From NCBI GenBank assembly GCA_021732995.1, contig JAKFWA010000099.1, forward strand, positions 17,693-81,692: 64,000 nucleotides of DNA, in the 5' to 3' direction. The position numbers were made by a program, and so were the translations under genes. Source of the DNA: Planctomycetaceae bacterium (GTDB taxonomy: Bacteria > Planctomycetota > Planctomycetia > Planctomycetales > Planctomycetaceae). Below, piece after piece: positions 1 through 12,200 of the stretch. The notes under the pieces were generated by a model. The model saw nothing but the letters and a program-made list of their open reading frames with translations, ran no database searches and was not told the origin of the DNA. Position 1 is the stretch's first letter. Each line of letters starts with the position of its first letter.

Positions 1-269
1 CGAAGAGTCTGGCGGGGACAATTTCAGCCGCCGGAACTGGTGTCATCAACCTTGGTTCCAATGCCAACAGCATCACGGCGAACACGACGATCGGCGGCGC
101 ATCAACAGGAACGATTACGCTCGCAGCAGCTACGTTAGTAGACGGTGCTACGCTGACACTTGGGGCGGGCGCGGCCACGGCGATTAGTGCTACGTCCATC
201 AGTGGAACGGGTGGTGGAACAGCCTCCAATCTGACGTTGAACACCACAGGTGCGGTGACGGTGAGCGGC
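1..269 (+). repeat. Perfect direct repeat, copy A
   Basis: Bases 1-269 are identical, base for base, to 571-839, an offset of 570 bp (190 codons, in frame). Copy A is cut by the window edge, so the true unit may extend upstream. It lies inside the giant repeat gene. Confidence 0.95.
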
Positions 270-3200
270 GCGGTCGGCACGGACATCGGCACGCTGACGA
301 TCACTCAGTCGGGCGGTACGACATTCCAAAACACAGTCAACGCGAGCACGGTGGCACTGACCAACACCACGGGCACGATCGCCTTCCAAGACAATTTGAC
401 TGCCGCAACGCTTACTGCCGCCGGGCAGGCTTACAACGTGAGCCTCACGGGATCGAGCAACTCATTTACCAATGCGGTGACCTTCTCTAACACTGGCACG
501 CTGACGATCGGTAATCAGAACACAGACAGCACAGCCTTTACCGCTGGCGTGACGGCCACAGCACCATCGTCGAAGAGTCTGGCGGGGACAATTTCAGCCG
601 CCGGAACTGGTGTCATCAACCTTGGTTCCAATGCCAACAGCATCACGGCGAACACGACGATCGGCGGCGCATCAACAGGAACGATTACGCTCGCAGCAGC
701 TACGTTAGTAGACGGTGCTACGCTGACACTTGGGGCGGGCGCGGCCACGGCGATTAGTGCTACGTCCATCAGTGGAACGGGTGGTGGAACAGCCTCCAAT
801 CTGACGTTGAACACCACAGGTGCGGTGACGGTGAGCGGCACTGTCGGCACGGATATTGACACGCTGACGATCACGCAATCGGGCGGTACGACGTTTCAAA
901 GCACTGTGGATGCGACGACTGTCTCGCTGACCAACACCACTGGCACGATCGCTTTCCAGGGCAACTTGACTGCGACAACTTTGAGCACTGCGCTGCAGGC
1001 TTACAACGTTAGTCTGACTGGTACGAGTAGCTCGATTGTGAATGCGGTGACATTCTCCAATACGGGTGGTGTGACACTCGGAGATGGTGGCGACACAACC
1101 TTGTTTACTGGCGGAGTGTTGAGCACGGCGTCGACAACGACCATCAACGGGACGGTCCGAACGGGTGGGAACACAGCACAGTTCGGGGCGGTGACCCTGG
1201 CAGGCAACTCAACCATTGATACGACAAACGGTGGTGGAACACCGAATGGTGGCGATATCACGTTGGGCGCGGTGACAGGCGGGGCCGTCAGTCTGGCGTT
1301 AATTGCTGGCACGGGTGCTGGCAGCGACATCAGCGGCACGAGCGTCGCGACGACTGGTACACTAACGGTGACTCAGTCAGACAGTGCGGCCTTCAGCGGC
1401 ACAGTGGGTGTGGCGACGCTCGACCTGCAAGATACGAATGGCGTGATCGCGTTCCAGAACAATGTGACCGCGACAAGCCTGACCACGGCAGCGCAGACCT
1501 ATATCGCGAGTCTGACAGGTGCCAGTAACACGATTACGAATGTGGTGACGTTCTCAAATACAGGCGGCGTGACTCTCGGTGACGGTGGCGACGTGACCTT
1601 GTTCAATGGTGGAGTAACGAGCACGGCTTCTACGACCACAGTCAACGGATCCGTGCGAACCAGTGGTGACGTGGCTCAGCTTGGGGCAATCACACTCACT
1701 GGTAGTTCAACGATCGATACAACGAACAGCGGTGGTACGGCGACTGGGAACGACATCACGTTGGGGGCAGTAACCGGCGCAGCGTTCAGTTTGTCTTTGA
1801 ACGCTGGTACGGGAGCGGGAAGTGACATTTCCGGAACGAGCGTCTCGAATGTCGGCACTTTAACCGTGACGCAGTCGGATAGTACCAAGTTTAGCGGAAC
1901 AGTCGGTATGACGACGCTTGACTTGCAGGATACCAACGGGGCCATTGCGTTTCAGAGTAACTTAACGGTGACCAATCTCACGACGGCGGCTCAGACCTAC
2001 AGTGTGAGTCTGACAGGCGCCAGTAACACCATTACAAATGCCGTGGCGTTTTCAAATTCAGGCGGTGTCACGCTGGGTGATGGCAGCGACGTGACGTTGT
2101 TCGATGCGGGAGTGACGAGCACGGCATCGACGACCACTATTAACGGCACACTTCGAACCAGCGGTGATACCGCTCAGTTTGCAGCTGTTACTCTCGCGGG
2201 CAACTCAACGATTGATACGACGAACGGTGGTGGCGTTGCTGCCGGTAACAACGTGACCGTGAGCGGAGCCATCAACGGCACGTTCAGTTTGGCCGTCACT
2301 GCGGGAACTGCAGGCATTGTTTCGTTCGGCGGCGCGATTGGTAGTACTACCGCGCTGACGGACCTGGATGTCACTGCGGCAACGATCAATTTAAATAACG
2401 CCACCGTAAAAGTTGATGGCGCTGCGGCGACAGGAACCGTGACATTGGTTGGTTCCGTCGTCCTGGGGGCCAACGTTTCAATCGACACCGATGGAGCGAC
2501 GGACAACAACTTAACGGTGACTGGTTCGATCAATGCCGACGCGGCGGCGAACAATCGCACGCTGACTCTTGTGACTGGCAGCAAGATTATTGACTTCAGC
2601 GCCGCGCCGATTGGTGCGAGCCAGCCGATTCAAACGTTTTCGATTACGAGCACAGACACTTCGAAGCTGGGAGCTATTAGGACGCGTGACGGAGGCATCA
2701 GTATCACGGCGGCCGGTTCACCAGCGCTTAGCTTGAGCGGCAATCTGAGCACGGATGCGGGCACGAATGCGGGTGCTATCACCATAAGTGGTAGCTTTGA
2801 CCTGGTTGCCAATCTGACGATCGACACGGATCACGCGACGGGGACCGACGGCAACTTTAGTGTCACAGGCTCGGTCAATGCGGATGCCGTTGGCAACAAC
2901 CGCACGTTGACTGTGACCGCAGGAACTGGCACGGTCACTTTCGGCAGCAACATTGGTGCGTCCACCAACTTGCAAACATTTACGGTGGCATCTGCTAGCT
3001 CCACGAGCGTGCGGCAAATTCGTACTCGAACCGGCGGTGTCAGCATTACTTCAACGGCTATCACGCTGAATGACAACATCAGCACTGATCTGGATCCTTC
3101 GGTTGCGGGTTCGGTTAGCGTGATCGGAAATGTGACGTTAGGTGGAGCAGTCACAGTTGATTCCGACAAGACCACCGATGCCAATATTTCTATCAATGGT

Positions 3201-6200
3201 ACGGTTAACGGGGCTCAAACGCTGAGCCTTGTTGCAGGCGATTCTGATGTCAGCATTTCAGGGGCGATCGGAGGGACTGTTGGCCTCAGTAGTTTGTCGG
3301 TCACCGGCAATGACATTTCGGTGAACAACATCGGTGCTGGCGCAGCAGGAGTCACTGGCACTACGACAATCATCGCGACAACGGGTGGTGCCGATACTGG
3401 CTCGGTCACCTTCAACGGATCGACCTACAACGCCAACACGCAGAACTACACGGCTCCTGCTGGAAGCAGTTTCATTCTCGCTGCGGGAGCAACGACTACC
3501 TTCACGTCGACTGCCGACCTAGTCTCGTTTGCGACCGGGACTTTGTTGCTCAACGATGGCAGCGACTTGTCCGTAGCCACAGCCGGAGGCGCGATCTCGA
3601 TTGTGGCAATTGGGGGTACATCGGACGAGGACGTCACGCTCAACGCGGCAGCCAGCACGATCGCTGTCGGAGCTATCGGCAACGCCAACGAGATCAACAC
3701 CGTCGCACTGACGGGGTCGGCGGGCATCACGCTCAATGGCGATATTACGACCTCAGATGCCTCTGGGAATACGGTCACGATGACAGGACCGGTGACGCTG
3801 GGTACTGGCATCACGATCGACAGCGATAACACCACGAACGACGGTGCGGTGGTCTTCTCAGGAACAACGACGACGATTAATGGCGCTCAGTTGTTGGTTA
3901 TTCAATCCGGTACTGGAGCGACCAGCTTCAATGGAGCCGTTGGCGGGACAACTCCGCTTACGTCCTTGAATGTTTCTGCGAGCACCACTAACGCGAACGC
4001 GAATATCACGACGGCCTTAAACGGCGATCAGACCTATTCCGGTGCGCTGTCACTTAATGCCGCGACGCTAGCTGTTTCGGGAATCGGTGAGATCAATCTG
4101 GGTGGCAACGTCACCGTCGCTGGAACCGCAGTCAGCACAATCAATGGGAAGCTTGATCTCAATGGAGCCGACAGAACGTTCACAGTTCCCGACGCCACAG
4201 GTTCGACGGCGACCGATCTGTCAGTGGCAGCCGTCGTGTTGGGACCAACCGGCCTGATAAAAGCCGGCGCCGGAACGATGGACCTCGGTGGTACGAATAC
4301 GTACTCCGGCGCGACGACGATTAGTGCTGGCCGGTTGAATGTGAATGGCTCCACGGCAATCGCAAGCGCCGTGTCGGTGAACTCAACCGGAACGCTCGGC
4401 GGCACTGGGACAGTCAATGGGACCGTGGCTGTTGCGAGTGGCGGAACGGTGAGCCCCGGTCTCTCGCCGGGCATCCTAAATACCGGCGATGTGACGTTTA
4501 ATTCTGGTTCGACGTTCGCCGTCGAAGTGAACGGCTCGACTGCCGGCTCTGGTCACGACCAGCTTAGCGTGACGGGTACGGTGTCTCTGGGAAATGCGAC
4601 GCTGAGTACCTCGGGAACGATTGCTTCCTCGCCTGGGCAAGAGGTCATTCTGATCAGCAACGATGGAACCGACGCCGTAACGGGAACTTTCAACGGCTTG
4701 CCTGAGGGCGCGACCGTCCCCATCAACTCCATCAGCTTTGTGATCTCGTATGTGGGTGGAACGGGCGGTAACGATGTCACACTCGTGGAGTCGGGGGCGA
4801 TCACTTACTCGCCAGGAGGCGGTGTCACGACGAACGGCGATGACACGATGGTGCTCAGCGAAGTTGTGATTTCGGGGACGCCCTACCTCCGTATCGCGGT
4901 GGGGGGCGTGATTCGGGATCAACGCGCTACTTCGTTGGTGACGACTCTGGTCATCAATGGAGGCAATGGCGACGATTCCTTGAACATTGACTACAACGGC
5001 ACAGGCGGCTTCTTTGCCAATGCGATTACGTTCAATGGTGATGGGCAGGCAACCGCGGCAGGTGACTCGCTCAGGATCACCGGAACGGGAACAACGAATG
5101 CTACCTATACGCCGAGTGCGACCACGAATGGCAATGGTACGGTTGATGTCGATGGAAGTGCCGTCTCGTTTACGGGGCTAGAGCCTGCCGATTTCACGGG
5201 AATGGCGACCTTTACGCTTAATTTGCCCGGCGCCAACGACTCGGTGACCGTCACCAATGGCAAAGACACAACGACGGGGACAACAGACGCATTGGTGTTG
5301 TCGGGCACTAGTGGCGGTGTCGGATTTGAAGCGGCTCACGTCTTCGGCAACACGAATGTCGTGATCAACACCACAGCTTCTGATGGCAACGACACTATCT
5401 CGATTGCGAGTGCCAACAACGCTCACACCAACACAAACCTGACGATCATTACGGGAGCCGGTACTGACACACTGAGCTTTGCGGGCAATGTTACAGTGAC
5501 TGGCAACCTGCGATTGAGCACTAGTGCGACGGTCAGCGAAGCGACTGACGTCATCACTGCCGCAGGGTTAATGTTGCAAGGCACGGGTTCCTACTCGCTG
5601 ACTACTGCGACGAATGACATCACGACTCTGGTAGCCAGTACGACCGGAGCGATTAGCTTCCGCGACGCGACGGCTCTGACGGTAGCATCTTTGACTGTGA
5701 ATGGCACCACAGTTAACGGCATCACAACGAGTAACGCCGACGGTCAATTGCAGACCGGAACCACGTTGCTCATTGATGATGACATCAATCTCGGCAACGG
5801 TGATCTCGGGTTGAATGCGGGCGGCGCGACGACTCAAAACGCAGGGGACACCGTCACGGCTTCGGGACTGGCGCTGACAGGAACGGGTCCCTTCACATTG
5901 ACCGACGCCGCCAACAACGTAGCCACCATCGCGGCCAACACCGCTGACACCATTAGCTACGTGGATTCGAGTTCGGTTTCGGTCGGTTCTGTCACCGTCA
6001 TTGCGGCGACCACCACTGGCATCACAACGTCCGGCGATGACGTTCAGTTGCAGACGACCACGACACTGGTGATTGATGACGACATCAGTCTTGGTGCGGG
6101 CGATCTGGGATTGAACTCGGGCAATGCGACAACTCAGAATGCAGGCGACACCATTGCCGCTGCAGGACTCGCTCTGACTGGAATTGGGCCTTATACACTC

Positions 6201-9200
6201 GCCGATGCTGCGAATAATGTGACAACGCTCGCGGTCAACTCAGCGAGTACCGTGAGCTACCGTGACAATGACTCACTCTCTGTTGCTTCTGTCACTGTTC
6301 TTGCTGCGACGACGACCGGCATCACGACATCCAATGACGATGTCCAATTGCAGACCGGAACGACGCTGCTGATTGATGACGACATCGCTCTAGGGAGCGG
6401 TGACCTCGGATTGAATACCGGCGGGGCTACGACTCAGAACGCTGGCGATATCGTCACGGCTTCCGGGCTCGCACTCACCGGTACTGGGCCTTACACGCTG
6501 ACCGACTCCGCGAACAATGTGACGAACATCGCAGCCAACACCGGCGATGTTATCAGTTATCAAGACACGGATACACTTACCGTCGGGTCTATCACTGTCA
6601 TCGGAGCAACGACCACCGGCATTACGACATCGAGTGACAATGTCACGTTGCAAACCGGAAACACGTTGGCCATCAGCCAAGCGGTCAATGTCGGGACAGC
6701 GAATCTCGTTCTGAACACAGCGGCGGCGACAACTCAGACCGCAACAATTACTGGCGGTGGACTGGAGTTGCTGGGGACAAGCCCCAAGACGCTCAACAGC
6801 GCCAACGACATCGACAACATTGCTGGAACCGGCAACACGACGATCGCCTTTACCGACGCCGATGGCTTCAACGTCTCCACGGTCAACACGGCGGGGTTAA
6901 GTGCCAGTTCAACGATCGCGCTCGTTGCCACGACTGGAAATGTCACGGTGGTTAATACCGCAGCGGGGAACGACATCAACGCTGGCGGCGCGATCACAAT
7001 CACACTCAGTGCCAACGATGGCTTCTTTACGATCAATGCTGGCGCTGATGTCGAGACCTCAACCGGTGGCGTGACAGTCAATGCGGACAAAATGTCACTG
7101 GCAGGAACCATCACAGCGACGACTCAAACGGTGACGCTGCAAAACTCAAGTGGTACGGACCTGATCAATCTTGGTTCCGCTACAGATGCAGCCGCCAATA
7201 CGTTGGAGTTGTCGAGTGCTGAACTCAACAATGTGGCCGCCACTCTGCTGGTCGTTGGCAGCGGGTCAATGGGAGCCATCACCGTCAGTTCTGACGTCAG
7301 CACCGGCGCTACGACTCTGCACCTCAGAACGGGCAGCACGGTGACCGGCACCGCAGGCGGTATCACGGAAACGAACCTCGCGATTTCAGCGAGCGGCACG
7401 ATCAATTTCACGGACTCGACGACCGACGTCGATAATCTGGCCATCGCAAATACGACCGGCGATATCACCTTCACCGACGCGGACGACCTGACGATCGCTG
7501 ACGTGACCGGTTCTGCAACGATTTCGGGTGTTGATACGAATGCAGGTTCGGTGACTCTGATTGCAACGACCAGCAACATCACCGTGAACAACACGGCTGC
7601 CGCCTCGACCAACGACATTGAGGCAACCACTGGCATCACCATCACAGCGTCCGCCGACGAAGCAACCTTCACGATCAACGGTGGTGCTGATGTTCAAACA
7701 ACAGCCGGTGGAGTGACCGTCAACGCGGACAACATCGATCTCGCAGGCACCATTACGGCGACCGGGCAAACGGTGACGCTGCGTCATCAAGTCGGCACTG
7801 ACGCCATCACACTGGGAGTCGCAGGCGACGGGACAGCAGCCACGCTCGAACTAGCGGACGCGGAACTCGACCGCGTCACCGCTTCAATCTTGGTGATTGG
7901 TCAAGTGACAGCTGGGGCAACCACCGTGGCCAGTGACGTAACAACCGGCGCGACAACATTGCACTTGATCAACAACAGCACGGTGACAGCGACAGCGGGC
8001 GGCATCACGGAGAACAACCTCGCGATCTCTGCGGCTGGCGTCGTGAATTTCACGGACTCAACAACCGATGTGAATAACCTGGCCATCGTGACGACTACTG
8101 GCAACATCATCTTCATTGATGCTGACGACATCACGGTGGCTGATGTTGCGGGTGCCAGCACAATCTCGGGCGTTGATACGAATGCGGGTGCGGTCTCTCT
8201 GACGGCGACCACGAGCAACGTCACCGTCAATGACACGTCTGCGACGAACGATATCGACGCGACCACCGGCATCACCATCCTGCTGCAGGGCAATGACGCC
8301 ACATTCACCGTCAACGCGAACGCCGACGTTGAGACGGCTGCTGGCGGGATCATCGTGACGGCTGACGAAATGAACCTGGCTGGCAGCGTCACTGCAACGA
8401 CGGGTACTCAAACGATCTTACTGCGTCCGTTCAATGCGGGTGAGTTGATCAATCTCGGTACGAACACAGGAACGGCCAACACGCTTGAGTTAGACGACAA
8501 CGAACTCGATCGGGTCACTGTGGCAACGACCGGCTTCATTCAGATTGGTCGTAACGATGCTTCTGCTTCTGGCAACATCACCATCAGTGCGACGATCGAC
8601 CGCGCAGCGGTTGTGACGCTGCACCTCTTCACGGGCGCTGCGGTGTTGGAAACCAACGGTCCGACCAGTGACATCACGGGACCATCAGGCACGAGCCTCG
8701 CGATTAACTCAGTGAGCGGCATTGCCAGCGGCACAACGTTGGAGACAACGGTCACCAATCTGGCCTTCAACAACACGACGTCGAATGCGGCTGCGTTCCT
8801 CAATTCGGGTGCGCTGTCAGTGACGAGTATTGATGGAGTGGCGACGTCCAATAACGGCGGCACGACAACCACTGTCACCGCGACGAGTCCCATCACATTC
8901 GTCGTGAATACGACCAGCGTGGGAACGCTGACTGCTCAAGCACTCGAATCAGGAGCGACAAACACCGACAATATCACGGTCAACGCCGGTGTTACCGTCA
9001 GTTCGACGACTGGTAATGTGGTGTTTGAAGCGGGCGATCGAATCAGCATCGCAGCTTCAGGCATTGTGACGTCGACGACCGCCAGTGTAATGATCGATTC
9101 CGGTTTCAACGACACCGACAATGATGGTTCGATGGCGCTGGATGGTACGGTCAATGCCGCCACGACCATCACACTCGACCTGAATCAGGAACAAGGTGCC

Positions 9201-12200
9201 ACGCAGGCCGGCGCAACAGGCGTCATGACAGCGACGAATCTCGTACTGCTGAGCAACGCGAGCACTGCGGCTTCGTTCTCACTCGGCACGAGTACGAATA
9301 ATAACGTCACGAATATTGCGGCTCAGACGAGTGGTGCGATCGACTTCCGCGAAGGCGACAACATCAATGTCGAAACGATCGCTGGCGTGACCGGCATCAC
9401 AACGGGCAATGGAGTTGCGTCGGGAGCGGCCGTCTTAATCAACGCCCTGAACGGTCTAATTGATGTCAATTCTGCGATCTCAACGGCGGCTGGAACGGGC
9501 GGCGGTATCACCACGACCGGAGCGGTCACTATCGATGCTTCGATTACAGCCGCGGGCGGCAACGTCACGCTGAACGGACAAAGTGTCGCCGCCAGTGACC
9601 TCAACATTAACGCGACTCTCACGTCCAGCGCCAGCATGTCTTTGAGTGCGAATCGTGACATCCACGTGCGAGCTCTCGTGCAAACCAATAATGCTGGCTC
9701 GGACATTGTCTTTTTGGCGGACTCTGATGCGGATGCAATCGGTGGATTGCGACTGTACGTGGCTGGCCAAGTGATCTCGGTCGATCAAGTCACCATCAGC
9801 GGTTCGAATTTGTCGGATACCGCAGTTCCTGTGGATGGAGTCGATATCGATGCCGATACGACGAATATTCAGATTCAAGGTGGCGGTCCGATTCTGATCT
9901 TCACGAATGCTGCTGCACCCGCCGCGAGCGACATCATTTCGGACGGCTTCATCATCGCGACCGGTACGGCAACAGTGACGATCACTGCGATGCATAGCGT
10001 GACATCGCAACTGTTCGGCGACATCACGACGGCTGGCGGCGCAGTGCTTATTACGGCGGACAACGCAGCTGGAAATAACCTTGGCGCGATCTTTCAGGCG
10101 GATGGCATGGTCATAAATGCCGCGACCGGGACGATCACGCTGCTGGCTGATGGTGACATCACACTCGGCAGCAACGTTACCACGAATGCGACGACTACGG
10201 CCGTCACGATCACGACCACCAACGGAGCGGTCATTGATGGCGGCGATACAGACATTGAGATCATCGCGAACTCGGTCGGTGCTCGAGTCGTCATTAATGC
10301 CGTAACCGGTATCGGCAACGGGAATCCACTCGAAACGACCATCAACGAACTCGACGCCGATAACGCCACCAGCGGCGATATCGCCATCAACGAGACCAAC
10401 GCCATCATTCTGTTTGATGTGCAAGAAGCGACCGCTGGCAACATCCAGATCGTGACGACGAATGGAACGATTACGGTCAATGCGAGCGCGGTAGCCTCAA
10501 CGGTCGTAAGCACCGTAGCCGCAGGCACGATCTTCTTGGACGCCAACGGAAGTACGTCCGACATTGTCTTGAGCGACCGGATTCAATCTGTAGCTGGCAC
10601 AATCACACTGAATGCTGACAACGACATCACGGCTGATACTGATGGCGACATTACCTCCACGAGCGGTACGCTGACGGTGACCGGAGATCTCAACAGCGGA
10701 GTCGCCAGTGTTATCACGATGGCCGATGGAGCCATCTGGAACGCCGGCAGCGGAATCATTGATCTGGATACCGACGGAAACATCACGCTGGGCAGCCTGC
10801 AAACCACCAGCGCGCTGACGACTGCGGTGACGATTGATACCACGACAGGCGGCGTGATCGACGGCGGTGATACCGACATTGAGATCATTGCGAACAATGT
10901 CACAGCGCTGGCGACAATCAACGCCGCGACCGGCATCGGTGGGGCGGCCGGGGCAGGAGCTGACAACGCGCTGGAAACGCAGATCAATTCTCTGGATGGA
11001 ACTGTGACCGGGGCCGGCGCGATTGATATCGACGAGACTGATGCGATCATTCTGCTCAACGTGGATACGGCGAACGGGTTCATCACCGTGGACGCGGGCG
11101 GCAAGATCACGGCCACGGACGTTGAGTCAACGACCGACGACGATGCGAATGACATCACGCTGACCACGACGTCGGGGAATATTGTTGTGGCTCTCGTGCA
11201 GGTTACAACGGCAGGCAGCGCTGCGGCTGGCGATGTGTTCCTGAATGCGGCGGCTGCAATCGAGGAAGCTCCATTCACTGGAGCGGACGCTACTGCTGAC
11301 GTCATCGGTCAGGACATTCGACTGGTCGCGGTGAGCGGCATTGGCGATGCGGCCAAGATCGAGATCAACGGTGTCAACCTGGCGGCTACGACCGTCACAG
11401 GCGATATCACGCTAAACGACACCGCAAGTGGTCTGGTCATCACGACAATCACCACGGTTGGAGCCAGCATTACCGTCGGAGCTGTGGGTGACGATATCGA
11501 TATCAGCACGAGCAGCCCGCTAACGGTGAACTCGCCGGTCACGAATACGGGTGGCGGCAACATCATTCTGGCGGCTAATGGCAATGTGGCGGCGGATGAC
11601 CTGACGTTGAATGCGAACGTCACCGCGACTGGTGGTAACGGCAACATCACGCTGTATGCCGGCGATACGATCAGCATGGGCGCGGCGGTTATTGTGAGCG
11701 TGGTGGGAAGCGGTACGGTGTATGTGTCAGCTGGTTCCAACTACCAGAACGGAATGGGGTTGATTGACGGCAACAGCACCGGTGCCATTTCGATGACAAG
11801 CGGGTCTACGATCCAGTCGGCTGATGGGGATATTTCGCTGTTGGCGCCGAACGGTATCGCGTTGAGCGTGGTCAACGCCGACAGCAACACCTCGGGCTTG
11901 ATTGGCGATATCGCTGTCGCGGCGGATTATGCTGGCCCGGATAGTTCGGGCGGCAGCCTCTATGCGAGCGACGGCGTTGGAGCGATCTCTGATAACCTCG
12001 CGGCCGAAACGCCGAACATGATCGGTGATAAGGGTACTTTGACCGCCGGTTCCGGTATTGGCTCCGCCGACGATATCGAGACCACGCTAGTGACACTGGA
12101 CGCGCGCAACACGACGTCCAACAACATCGATATCACGGAAACGAATACGATCTCTGTTGTGCGAATGACGAATACCGTTGCCAATGACGCAAATGGTGCG

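Noticed and set aside
237-239. TTG as start of the giant gene
   Set aside because: The same codon context recurs in the duplicated unit at 807, and the frame is open to the left edge; the gene is simply cut by the window.
1-839. CRISPR array at the repeated left end
   Set aside because: The repeats are hundreds of bases long, coding and in frame, with no short direct repeats and unique spacers.
5300-5480. RTX calcium-binding repeats (GNGDD- and GTDTLSFAG-like segments)
   Set aside because: The segments are isolated and lack the regular nine-residue GGxGxDxUx period; loose resemblance only.
9480-10424. A 314-codon frame on the minus strand inside the giant gene, and dozens of similar antisense frames from 135 to 20500
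   Set aside because: They mirror the repetitive, Thr/Ala/Val-rich plus-strand code, recur with the repeats, and have arbitrary composition with no start signals or domains.
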